A stretch of 46,281 bases of DNA, from contig JAQTPC010000007.1 of assembly GCA_028713005.1 (NCBI GenBank), positions 1 through 46,281 on the forward strand, written 5' to 3'. Below the pieces are notes generated by a model that was not told where the DNA came from, made no database searches, and saw only the letters and a program-made list of their open reading frames with translations. This stretch comes from Minisyncoccota bacterium. Its GTDB lineage: Bacteria > Patescibacteriota > Minisyncoccia > Phycocordibacterales > PALSA-1337. The translations under genes were made by a program, and so were the position numbers. This document shows, piece by piece, positions 36,375 through 45,634 of the stretch; position 1 is the first letter of the stretch; each line of letters opens with the position of its first letter.

Positions 36375-37085
36375 TTACTGTTCAAGTTCTTTGAGGAGAC
36401 GATGTATATCGGAAGCTTTTGGCTGACCAGGAACGACTTCGTCTGAGAGATACCCGTAAATAAAAGGTCCTCCTGTAATCGCGTCCAGGAACCGTGAGAT
36501 CTTTCCATACGGTTCACCAATGGCCATAGCGGACACCTTGAAATCAAAAAGATGACCTAGGGTGGATACAGAATCTTCCAATTCGACCAAATCGCCGAGA
36601 GTCAGAACTTTGACGGCGATTTTGAGGATGTCCCCTCCCATACTGCGACATATCTGCCCCTGGCAGATGAGTTCTGCATATGAAGGCGTCGTCTCAAGGT
36701 TATGGTAAGAAATAATCACTCCCACACCAGCTTTTTTTGCTTCATCAATGACATCAACCAGTTCGTGAGCAGTGCTTGCTTCGATGTCGATGAATGCAAC
36801 GTGAGGTATGTATGCACGATACAGCTCGGCCCGATCTGCGATTGTCCACGATTTATTTTTACCTCCTTCATGAACATTACGGGCAGTAAAAATAACCGGG
36901 AACTGCGAACTGAGAAGATCTTGGGTAGATCGATCGTTAAATCGAAATGGCCACAAGTCTGCCCTGAGCTCCAAGATATTGATCTGCCCCAGAGGGCTGG
37001 AACGTGCGGTTTGAAAATCAGTGTAATTCGTCACCACACCGACAACATTCGTTCGGTTCAATAATTCAGCGTATTCAATTTTCAT
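36375..37085 (-). CDS. aroD: Type I 3-dehydroquinate dehydratase
   Basis: ILELRADLWPF, PVIFTARNVHEGG, FIDIEAS, VIISYHNLETTP, GDILKIAVKV. Confidence 0.85.
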   Translation of the reverse strand: MKIEYAELLNRTNVVGVVTNYTDFQTARSSPLGQINILELRADLWPFRFNDRSTQDLLSSQFPVIFTARNVHEGGKNKSWTIADRAELYRAYIPHVAFIDIEASTAHELVDVIDEAKKAGVGVIISYHNLETTPSYAELICQGQICRSMGGDILKIAVKVLTLGDLVELEDSVSTLGHLFDFKVSAMAIGEPYGKISRFLDAITGGPFIYGYLSDEVVPGQPKASDIHRLLKELEQ

Positions 37086-37169
37086 ATGTTCTATAGTTCT
37101 AGGTTCGTTTACCTAAACTTATAAAAGCATAGAAATGCTTATTTGTAAATAGCTTGTGTATACCGAAAC

Positions 37170-38228
37170 TTACTTCACATACTTCATATATCTTCCCTCT
37201 TTTTTGACGAAAGCTTCCTTTGAAGGCCACTTATACTGATATCCGTACATGCGAGTGAGCTTGGTACCATCGACAGCAATCGGGTATGAATACGACTTCC
37301 AACCCCCTTTTGAAGTTGGGACGCGACCTCGACTGATATTCCACATCACAAAAAATGCAAAACGAATAAGCCAGGGGTGTATTGGGACAGCTCTTTTGTG
37401 CACTGCTGCTGCCATATCCTTTCCTGTCACTACTGGTCCTGGCGGACAAGCATTGAAAGCCTCATAACTGCTCTTGAGTGGTTCAAAAGCGAACAATGTG
37501 ACGATATCAGCAATATCATCTTCGTGTATGAACTGACGACACCAGCGCTTGGTGACAGGCACAAAAGAAACCATGAGTGAGATCAAGCGATGTATAAATG
37601 ACTCTTTGAGCTGACCGGAGAGAGCTGACTGAAGACCAAAACGAATACGCATATAGCGACCACGGGGACCGGTGATGGCTGCAGGACGAATGATGGCTAC
37701 CTGAACACCTTGGCCAGACTTTTTGTATCTCTCTTCTAAATGTTCTTCACATATACGCTTCTCTTCTGCATAGAGATAGTCAGCCTTACGGAACCCTTCT
37801 GCTTCTGTGAAAAGATGTTCAATAGTGTTGCTTGGATATGCTCCATATGAAGCAACAGTTGAGAAATGAATGAGCTTTTTTACTGAAGGTGTAGAAAAAG
37901 CAAAATCAAAGATTGCATCTGAACCATCGATATTCCACTTCCATTGTGTTTTTTTGTCACCATACATCTCACGGATCTGCCATGCGGTATGAATGACGAC
38001 ATCAGGGCGATATTTTCTAACCTGTTCTTGCCAGCCCGCATCACAAGTAAGCGACTGAATATACACGAGATTCTTCACTCCTTTTATCAATTCAGGTAGA
38101 GGCTCTTTGTCTATAGCGACGATAGTTTCGATATCAGTTCTCGTTGAGAAAAGATCGATGAGCATTGCACCTACATAGCCTGCTCCGCCGGTGATGAAGA
38201 TTGTGTGTTTAGTAGAGTTTGGTTGCAT
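37170..38228 (-). CDS. NAD-dependent epimerase/dehydratase
   Basis: IFITGGAGYVGAMLIDLF (Rossmann), LYAEEKRICEEH (YxxxK-like). Confidence 0.9.
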   Translation of the reverse strand: MQPNSTKHTIFITGGAGYVGAMLIDLFSTRTDIETIVAIDKEPLPELIKGVKNLVYIQSLTCDAGWQEQVRKYRPDVVIHTAWQIREMYGDKKTQWKWNIDGSDAIFDFAFSTPSVKKLIHFSTVASYGAYPSNTIEHLFTEAEGFRKADYLYAEEKRICEEHLEERYKKSGQGVQVAIIRPAAITGPRGRYMRIRFGLQSALSGQLKESFIHRLISLMVSFVPVTKRWCRQFIHEDDIADIVTLFAFEPLKSSYEAFNACPPGPVVTGKDMAAAVHKRAVPIHPWLIRFAFFVMWNISRGRVPTSKGGWKSYSYPIAVDGTKLTRMYGYQYKWPSKEAFVKKEGRYMKYVK

Positions 38229-38244
38229 AGGTACTAATCTTACT

Positions 38245-39585
38245 TTACATTCCCTCCCTCGACAATAACGTCTTGAATGTTTTTAGCACAATCTGAGTCT
38301 CAAGATTGACTGAACGATGCTTTATATAATAGAGGTCATAGGACAAGCGAACTTTGGTTTCTTCTACTGATTGAGGTGGTTTATTTTGGTTAACCTGAGC
38401 CCATCCAGTAAGACCTGGTTTGACTATGGTGCGTACAGAATAGTATGGTATCTCATTTTGTAGACGTTCTCCGAGACCGGCAATGTCGGAACGTGGACCA
38501 ATGAGAGACATATCCCCTTTGAGGACAGCGAGTCCTTGTGGCAATTCATCGATACGCGTCTTGCGAATGAAATGGCCAACACGAGTGACTTTATTTTCGC
38601 TTTGAGCGCTTTCTGCAACCCACTTACCAGAATCATTTCTCTGCATACTTCTGAACTTATAATAATGCATCGGCACACCGCCCTTTCCAGTACGCTCCTG
38701 GCGGATGAACACTGGGCCACGATCTTCTATCTTGATAGCGAGTGCAACAAATGGATATACAAGTATCGTCGTAATCGAAATGATGATGCCAAAGAATATA
38801 TCTGAACCCCTCTTGATAGCATCGAACATACTCGGCGAAACTGAGCTGACATGACTCATGATCCATGCGTAGTTCATGCGTGACAATGGAATGCGATTGA
38901 AAACCTGTTCGTATAGATCATGGATATCAATAATCTGTGTCTTTGGGAAAAAGCGCTTATAGAGCTCCGGAAGCAACGCTTCGATATGGGGATTATTGAC
39001 GTCAGCGACGATATACTGGAATGTAGATCCGTTATGTTCCATTGTTGAGATCAATTCAGTTGCAGAAGCTTCGGGATCAATACGCTTTTGGCAAAAAATA
39101 CCGATACGTGAATTGGCTGACATTTCAGTGATAAGCTCATCTACTTCTACCCCACTACCAATAACGAGTGCGGGATGTTTACGGCGCATCGAGAAAAGCG
39201 AGTATGTTCCCATGCGCCACATGATAAGAAGAGCAGATGAAAGTAAAATATACGCAAAGAGTGTCACCTTTGGTGTGACAGTGAAACTAGGTATGAAATA
39301 AAATAATGCAACGGCAACGAGACCATTGATTACTTGTGCTTTGATAACAATACTTGGAATCGACGATCGGGCCATGAAGACAGTACGACCATACAATCCT
39401 GATATATAGAAAACGAGTATTGAATATAAGAAAATAATGCTAAATGGCACTTGGTGCACATGTACTAGACCATCACTTGGAAACGTATGGTAGCGTAGGG
39501 CTAAAGTCAGGTATAATGAACCTATCAATATACATATGTCTATAAGACCAAGCAAAATAGGCTCCTTTTTATTGACTATTGTCAT
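38245..39585 (-). CDS. Undecaprenyl-phosphate sugar phosphotransferase (bacterial sugar transferase family)
   Basis: IRQERTGKGGVPMHYYKFRSM, IRKTRIDELPQGLAVLKGDMSLIGPRSD, KPGLTGWAQVN. Confidence 0.94.
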   Translation of the reverse strand: MTIVNKKEPILLGLIDICILIGSLYLTLALRYHTFPSDGLVHVHQVPFSIIFLYSILVFYISGLYGRTVFMARSSIPSIVIKAQVINGLVAVALFYFIPSFTVTPKVTLFAYILLSSALLIMWRMGTYSLFSMRRKHPALVIGSGVEVDELITEMSANSRIGIFCQKRIDPEASATELISTMEHNGSTFQYIVADVNNPHIEALLPELYKRFFPKTQIIDIHDLYEQVFNRIPLSRMNYAWIMSHVSSVSPSMFDAIKRGSDIFFGIIISITTILVYPFVALAIKIEDRGPVFIRQERTGKGGVPMHYYKFRSMQRNDSGKWVAESAQSENKVTRVGHFIRKTRIDELPQGLAVLKGDMSLIGPRSDIAGLGERLQNEIPYYSVRTIVKPGLTGWAQVNQNKPPQSVEETKVRLSYDLYYIKHRSVNLETQIVLKTFKTLLSREGM

Positions 39586-39617
39586 AGTATGCTCTACTCT
39601 ACAATAAAATGACTAAT

Positions 39618-40784
39618 ATGAAAATAGTCTATCTCATAACCAAATCAAACTGGGGCGGAGCTCAAAAATACGTATACGAGCTTGCAACGAACATATCTCG
39701 TACTCAATTTGAGCCAAGAGTCATTGTTGGTGGCAATGGCCCCCTCATCGAACGACTCGAATCAGAGAGTATCAAGGTCATACCGATCGACAATCTTGGT
39801 CGCGATGTAGATACACGCAAAGATTTTGATGCATTCAAAGAATTGTGGAGTATCATCCGCCGCGAGCGCCCTGACATACTCCATATCAATAGTTCAAAAG
39901 CAGGCATCATGGGTGCACTCATCGGACGTATGACTGGTGTACCAAAAATCATATTTACCGCACATGGCTGGGCCTTCAACGAGGACCGTCCTATCCAGCA
40001 AAAGATAATCATTAAGATATTGCACTGGATCACCATACTGCTCTGCCATCAAACAATTGCAGTCTCACACAATATCGCTTCAGCATTTCATGGATGGCCT
40101 GGCACAGCTGGAAAAATCACTGTTATATACAATGGAATAAAACCAGGTACAGGTTATGCAAAAAACGGGGCGCGCGTCGCCTTGTGTAACATGTTCCCTG
40201 AGCTCAAGAAAGCCCTCGAGAACAAACGCTCATATCTCATCGGTACTGTTGCCGAACTTCATCCGATCAAGAACCTCGACGGTGCTTTGGAAGCACTTAG
40301 GGAGCTCGTTCTTGAAAGCAAAAATAATCCACAAAAACCTTACTACGTATATCTCATCATGGGCGAAGGAAGTGAACGTGCTCATCTCGAATCACTCGTT
40401 GAAAAATACGAGTTAAAAGAGCATATATTCCTCGTAGGACATATACCTGAAGCATATCAATACATCAAAGCATTCGATGTCTTTCTTCTCCCTTCAAAAT
40501 CAGAAGCCTTGGCATATGTACTTCTCGAAGCGGGATACCAAGAAGCTTCGGTAGTATCGACCGCAGTTGGCGGCATCCCTGAGATCATCGAGGATATGAA
40601 GTCTGGTATTTTGATACAACCTCGTAAATCAACTGAGATAGCTCATGCCCTCTCCTTCTATGCCGAACATCCTGATATTGCTCGCCAACATGCACGCAAC
40701 TTGCATGAGTCAGTTAAAAATAAGTTTACTCTCGAAAAGATGGTTGCAGAAACAGTGAAAGTATACGAAACTAAAGCTAGTTAG
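39618..40784 (+). CDS. Glycosyltransferase family 4 protein
   Basis: KSNWGGAQKYVYELA, HINSSKAGIMGALIGR, LLPSKSEALAYVLLEAG. Confidence 0.92.
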   Translation: MKIVYLITKSNWGGAQKYVYELATNISRTQFEPRVIVGGNGPLIERLESESIKVIPIDNLGRDVDTRKDFDAFKELWSIIRRERPDILHINSSKAGIMGALIGRMTGVPKIIFTAHGWAFNEDRPIQQKIIIKILHWITILLCHQTIAVSHNIASAFHGWPGTAGKITVIYNGIKPGTGYAKNGARVALCNMFPELKKALENKRSYLIGTVAELHPIKNLDGALEALRELVLESKNNPQKPYYVYLIMGEGSERAHLESLVEKYELKEHIFLVGHIPEAYQYIKAFDVFLLPSKSEALAYVLLEAGYQEASVVSTAVGGIPEIIEDMKSGILIQPRKSTEIAHALSFYAEHPDIARQHARNLHESVKNKFTLEKMVAETVKVYETKAS

Positions 40785-40810
40785 TTCACCTTCAATACAA
40801 AGGACGTTCA

Positions 40811-41365
40811 ATGAAAATCTATGTTTCGTTGGTTTTACTTGTGGTGGCTTTATGTTTTGTCGGCTGTTCAACTATTCCGAATTCAAAACAAAGCTCTGTT
40901 TTAGGAACAAATACACCAGCACGCTGGCATACAGTATTCGTGCCCGCAAAGACAAATCACCCACCCATTCACTGGTATAATAAAATAAATCCAGTCTGGT
41001 GGGCAGGTAATGTTGATGAGCCCATCGCACCATCATGGTATGAGCCGAGTAACAGTTGGCGCACAGTGAAGTGGCATTTCAGAAATCCATTTCACAACTT
41101 CAACTACTACGTCATCGGTGTGGCTGACAAAGACACATACCGTAGCGGTCGTTACCCACGATCGCTCGGCAACCCAAATGGTGGCGTGAACTTTGCAGTC
41201 ACCCGAAGGAAGTTCCTTTTTCTACCTTTCCTCGACATTAAAATCGGTAGTTTCGAAACGTATTTCGGCTGGAGGGAAAAAGGAAACCCAGGCGGAGCGT
41301 TTCGTATATCAAGCAAAAAAGAACCGGAGAAAAAAACTCCACCCACATCAACCCCCGCTCAGTAG
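40811..41365 (+). CDS. Hypothetical lipoprotein
   Basis: Signal with lipobox VGCS; SD AAAGGA; terminator CCCCCGCTCAGTAGTGCGGGGGTTTTTA downstream. Confidence 0.7.
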   Translation: MKIYVSLVLLVVALCFVGCSTIPNSKQSSVLGTNTPARWHTVFVPAKTNHPPIHWYNKINPVWWAGNVDEPIAPSWYEPSNSWRTVKWHFRNPFHNFNYYVIGVADKDTYRSGRYPRSLGNPNGGVNFAVTRRKFLFLPFLDIKIGSFETYFGWREKGNPGGAFRISSKKEPEKKTPPTSTPAQ

Positions 41366-41382
41366 TGCGGGGGTTTTTAATA
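41353..41382 (+). terminator. Rho-independent terminator
   Basis: CCCCCGCTCAGTAGTGCGGGGGTTTTTA. Confidence 0.85.
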
Positions 41383-41392
41383 CAATTATTCT

Positions 41393-42523
41393 TTACTGTG
41401 GTCCCAAAAACTCATTCTTAACTGCATCCTTATGCGCTGGACGAGCATACCTACGCATAGCCATGAGCGTACCGAGAGCGATGAACTCAGTCATAACGTG
41501 CGTACCACCATAACTCATGAGCGGTAGAGGCGTACCAGTCACCGGCAACAAGTGAATATTCATGCCCACATTGATGATGAGATGCACAATAAAGAACACT
41601 GCTACACCAGCTCCATAAAGTATTTCAAAGTTTGTTGCGCCCCGCGATGCATTAACTATAATGCGCCATATCAATACGCCATAGAGCGTGAAGAAAATAA
41701 CTACACCGACAAATCCCCACTCTTCTGAGAATGCGGCAAAAATAAAGTCAGTCTGATATTCAGGAAGGAATTTCAAACGAGATTGAGTGCCATACCCTAC
41801 CCCTTTACCGAACCACTCTCCTGAGCCAACAGCCACAGTGGATTGGTATGAGTTATAACCCGACCCACGTACATCAGTCAGCGGATGGACGAAGTTGATG
41901 ATGCGCTGCTTCTGATAATCACGAAATGCAAAGAACCAAAGCAAGGTAAAGCCAATGGCCACTAGAGCAACAAGTGCAAACAAGTGTTTTTTTGATATAC
42001 CCGAGACCATAACCATACCTACCCAGATTAAAAAGACGATAATGGAAGAACCGAGGTCAGGATGTAGCAAGATGAGCGCAAAAAATATAAAAGCATATGC
42101 ACCAGAGACTATGATGTGTCTGATATTTGCTATCTCTATATGTCTTCGTGAAAAGTATTTTGCCAGAATAACGATCAAAGCCAATTTCGCAAAATCTGAT
42201 GGTTGAAAAGAAAATAATCCAAGGTCAATCCAATTTGCTGCACCATGCGATACTTTACCAATAACAAATACAGTGGAAAGAATACCCATTGAACCGACAA
42301 ATAAGAATATTGAGGTTGCGCGAGAACGCAAAAATCTCATATCAACCATACTGAGGGTGAAAAACACAATGATTGATGCCGTGATCCATAACAGCTGACG
42401 AAAGGCAAAAGCATTATCGCCCGTGAAGGAATACATTGTTGAAAGACCCGCTGCCAGTATAGGAACGGTCGCTAGAAAAAGAACCCAATCAATTTTTTTA
42501 AATACTGAAGGAATATATTTCAT
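41393..42523 (-). CDS. RodA/FtsW/SpoVE family (SEDS) protein
   Basis: GSGEWFGKGVGYGTQSRLKFLPEYQTDFIFAAFSEEWGF; PLPLMSYGGT. Confidence 0.94.
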   Translation of the reverse strand: MKYIPSVFKKIDWVLFLATVPILAAGLSTMYSFTGDNAFAFRQLLWITASIIVFFTLSMVDMRFLRSRATSIFLFVGSMGILSTVFVIGKVSHGAANWIDLGLFSFQPSDFAKLALIVILAKYFSRRHIEIANIRHIIVSGAYAFIFFALILLHPDLGSSIIVFLIWVGMVMVSGISKKHLFALVALVAIGFTLLWFFAFRDYQKQRIINFVHPLTDVRGSGYNSYQSTVAVGSGEWFGKGVGYGTQSRLKFLPEYQTDFIFAAFSEEWGFVGVVIFFTLYGVLIWRIIVNASRGATNFEILYGAGVAVFFIVHLIINVGMNIHLLPVTGTPLPLMSYGGTHVMTEFIALGTLMAMRRYARPAHKDAVKNEFLGPQ

Positions 42524-42592
42524 ATCTTAACCCTTCGATTTTGGCACGAAAGCACTTTTAGCGCCACATATCGAGACATATAACGTAATTCC

Positions 42593-43348
42593 CTATTCTG
42601 CTACAGGTAGGACTTCTATCGAAATAACCTTTCCATCAAATGATACAGGCCACGTAAAAGGAGCAAGTGTCGAACCATATGCAGGTATACTATCAAGAAT
42701 AGTTTTTGAGAAGCCAAGAGCATTGCCATCCTGATCGTACAGTACGGCATAAACATCAGTCGTGCCGATCTGATTGACACTGGTATTATTTATCGGTACC
42801 GACAATGATGCACCCGAACCATCCTCTGCATACTTTTTTGCACCAACAGTGACTGCTGCAAGAGGGTCAACTTGGATTTTCCATTCTGGCGTCTTAGTAA
42901 ATTCGAATGACGCTTTTGCTGGTATACGCTTTCCCATATCTACTGCGCCTTTGAAAGCCAGGACATTTCTATGTGGAGGCATATTGACGACACCAGTATA
43001 CTCGGTGATTTGTACACCCTGATCGTCATACACGATGACATGATATGGCACCGCATGCGCGCTCGCATTTGGGTTTGGGTTGATAATATACGTTGCAACA
43101 TTGTATAGACCAGGTGCCACATTTTGGAGACGCGTCCATGCAACTGATGGCACAAAGAAAGCGTTTGCACAGAGCTTCTGACAGCCACCTCCGCAGTCTA
43201 CGCCCTGTTCTCCGCCGTTTTGGATACCATCAGAGCATGTGGGTGCCTTGTAGAAAAATAAGAACGTAGGAATGCCTACAGCCCCTATAAGAAAAATAAG
43301 GATGATACTGCTATATAATGATTTTCTGCGTTGTGACCAAGATGACAT
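42593..43348 (-). CDS. Membrane-anchored protein with Cys-rich CSDGIQNGGEQGVDCGGGCQKLC motif
   Basis: N-terminal TM plus motif of a type I associate with CPR surface proteins. Confidence 0.75.
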   Translation of the reverse strand: MSSWSQRRKSLYSSIILIFLIGAVGIPTFLFFYKAPTCSDGIQNGGEQGVDCGGGCQKLCANAFFVPSVAWTRLQNVAPGLYNVATYIINPNPNASAHAVPYHVIVYDDQGVQITEYTGVVNMPPHRNVLAFKGAVDMGKRIPAKASFEFTKTPEWKIQVDPLAAVTVGAKKYAEDGSGASLSVPINNTSVNQIGTTDVYAVLYDQDGNALGFSKTILDSIPAYGSTLAPFTWPVSFDGKVISIEVLPVAE

Positions 43349-43356
43349 GATGGGTA

Positions 43357-44331
43357 TTATTTTTTGATTTGAACAGTCGGCGTTGTGCTTGCAGCTTGTT
43401 TGATTAGTTCTTGGAGTTGAGCTTGGAATTGAGGAGAACTAATCATGCGCTGACTGTCTGAGGCCTGACGAGTAGCTTGCAGTCCAACTAGAGCAACAGT
43501 AGAGACAACAAAAAGAAGAAAGAAGATTGGACCGATAATCATAAACGCAACTATCCAACGCTTAAATGCGGTAACTGATACATCTTGAGAACGAGTAACT
43601 TTGAGTGATTCGTACAAATAATATGTATAGATAACTGCCATCGGACCAACTATAACCTGTACCGCCAAATTGAATACGAATCCAATCAAAGTAATCAATA
43701 CTGGTATTTGCTGATGAGCCGCGGCGAGCGAGTATATATTGACTCCAAACATGAGGGCGACTAGGAAATAAATTCCTGACAATAGTATCTGTACAATAAC
43801 CGCTACTGCTGTGATGACTAACAAACGCCCAAATACTGCTAACCAACGATTATAAACGAGTGAATAACTTTCAGTAAGAGCAGAAAATCCTTTTTTACCA
43901 TCGATAATAAGTGCGTATGCGTAAAGGCCGCCATACACACTCATGATAATGCCCGGAACAATGAGAAGCATGAAAGCACCCATTGCTGCCAGACTACTAA
44001 TGATTCCGACTAATATAAGAGGCCAGAAATACTTAAAACCAATTTTATATTGATCCTTTACTGATATTATTTTTGTTGGCTCACCTGAAAGCATTTGTAC
44101 CGAACGAACCAATGCTGCAGCCATCGCAAAAGACAAGATTATTGCAATAATCGAAACAAATACACCGAGAAAAACCGCTGCAATCTTACCTGTTTGCAAC
44201 AGTAAACTCGCAACGTAATTTAAGACATTTGGCACAATAACTATACTTACCAATATCTGCCAGTGGGTCTTAAAAAATACCCATGATGATTTGAGTAGCT
44301 CAACAGGTCCAACAAGTACTTGAGGGTTCAT
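43357..44331 (-). CDS. Multi-TM membrane protein
   Basis: Six or more hydrophobic segments; VELLKSSWVFFKTHWQILVSI. Confidence 0.75.
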   Translation of the reverse strand: MNPQVLVGPVELLKSSWVFFKTHWQILVSIVIVPNVLNYVASLLLQTGKIAAVFLGVFVSIIAIILSFAMAAALVRSVQMLSGEPTKIISVKDQYKIGFKYFWPLILVGIISSLAAMGAFMLLIVPGIIMSVYGGLYAYALIIDGKKGFSALTESYSLVYNRWLAVFGRLLVITAVAVIVQILLSGIYFLVALMFGVNIYSLAAAHQQIPVLITLIGFVFNLAVQVIVGPMAVIYTYYLYESLKVTRSQDVSVTAFKRWIVAFMIIGPIFFLLFVVSTVALVGLQATRQASDSQRMISSPQFQAQLQELIKQAASTTPTVQIKK

Positions 44332-44394
44332 AAGGATAAAGTAACAAATAAGGGATTAATACGACCTAACTATTATAGCGTAAAGTTTGGTAAA

Positions 44395-44418
44395 CAAAAA
44401 ACGGCCTAAAGCCGTTTT
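44395..44418 (-). terminator. Terminator of rRNA operon
   Basis: AAAACGGCTTTAGGCCGTTTTTT on minus strand. Confidence 0.8.
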
Positions 44419-44434
44419 AAACATTGAATACTCT

Positions 44435-44545
44435 GTTCTGGCGACAAGCTACTTTCGCCCCGAAGGACTATCATCGCCGCTACTGCGTTTCACTTCCGTG
44501 TTCGGAATGAGAACGGGTGGTGCCACAGCGCCAAATCACCAGAAC
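44435..44545 (-). rRNA. rrf: 5S rRNA
   Basis: Reverse complement ...CACCACCCGTTCTCATTCCGAACACGGAAGTGAAACGCAGTAGCGGCGATGATAGTCC... Confidence 0.95.
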
Positions 44546-45062
44546 ATAACATTCAATACATGAATCCAAAATCTCTTTTGGATTCACAATCACATAGCCC
44601 CATACCTCAAAGTAATGCAAACAATAGTTAGATGCAAATAATAAGTGCGATTCTTAAATTTCCTGATGAGATCGACGGATTAGTACGTCACGGCTCAACA
44701 CCTTGCGATGCTTACACCTAACGCCTATCAACGTGATCATCTCTCACGGGTCTAAACGATACCTAATCTTGGGGCCGGCTTCCCGCTTATATGCCTTCAG
44801 CGGTTATCCGATCCGAACTTAGCTGCCCTGCGGTGCCGTTGGCACGACAGCAGGTAGACCAGAGGTTCGTTCAACTCGGTCCTCTCGTACTAGAGTCAAA
44901 TCCCCTCAAGTATCAACGACTGCAGTAGATAGGAGACCAACCTGTCTCACGCTTGTTACCACAGATTACTCTGTGCAATGGACTATAGCTTAATCCGCTC
45001 ATATTATTGAGTGAGGATCGTCGATGTTTAGTCTCTACGGGCATTCATGAATTTCATTGGAA

Positions 45063-45084
45063 AGGCAAATCACACGATTTGCCT
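45063..45084 (-). other. Hairpin immediately downstream of the tRNA-like element (processing or terminator-like)
   Basis: AGGCAAATCGTGTGATTTGCCT followed by TT. Confidence 0.6.
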
Positions 45085-45094
45085 GATAAAGGAC

Positions 45095-45229
45095 GAGCCT
45101 CACAGGGATTCGAACCCTGGCATTCAAGTTTACTGAGCCATCAAATCTCGCGAGAGATCCTTTGAAACATTCGTTTGACACTCGCGCATCAAACTAACTT
45201 GATCGTGCTAACCACTACACCATGAGGCT
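45095..45229 (-). tRNA. tRNA-like gene with an interrupted anticodon arm, located inside the group I intron
   Basis: Acceptor AGCCTCA/TGAGGCT (7 bp), D-arm GTGTAGTGGTTAGCAC, T-arm CAGGGTTCGAATCCCTG; about 50-60 extra nt between D- and T-arms; isotype not assignable by eye. Confidence 0.75.
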
Positions 45230-45601
45230 ATCCAAAAGAACTATAATTTCCCAATGAAATTCACGAACTTCCCTCGGTACCGCCCTCTTTAAAAGGGTTC
45301 CACCGATACTAATCGACTTCGTCATCACATATTACTATGTGCGACCGCCGTGGTTGATTGATCAATTCCAATATATCTCAGCTCTTTTCTGAGAGCAAAG
45401 ACACATTTTTTATCTTACTTTGTAAAGGACTTTTTTCCTTTACTCATTTTAAACGAAAAATTCTCGAAGTGATTCAGACTGTCAAATATTCAATTTGAAC
45501 AGTGCTTAATACTTCATGTTTTTCCCTATTTGAGTGCTTTAAACTCAAATATATAGACAACATTCCGATATGTCAGATCCCATTCGAGCATTTGAATGCT
45601 T

Positions 45602-45634
<33 letters not shown>

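Larger units (their letters stand above)
45048..45263 (-). repeat. 13-bp perfect stem (extended P6) enclosing the tRNA-like insert
   Basis: TGAATTTCATTGG (45251-45263 arm, sense) pairs with CCAATGAAATTCA (45048-45060 arm). Confidence 0.85.

Noticed and set aside
45095-45229. Assignment of tRNA isotype (Tyr GUA, Leu UAG, Thr AGU all possible by different splice choices)
   Set aside because: Anticodon depends on unresolved folding; acceptor A1-U72 with C73 does not match any of these convincingly.
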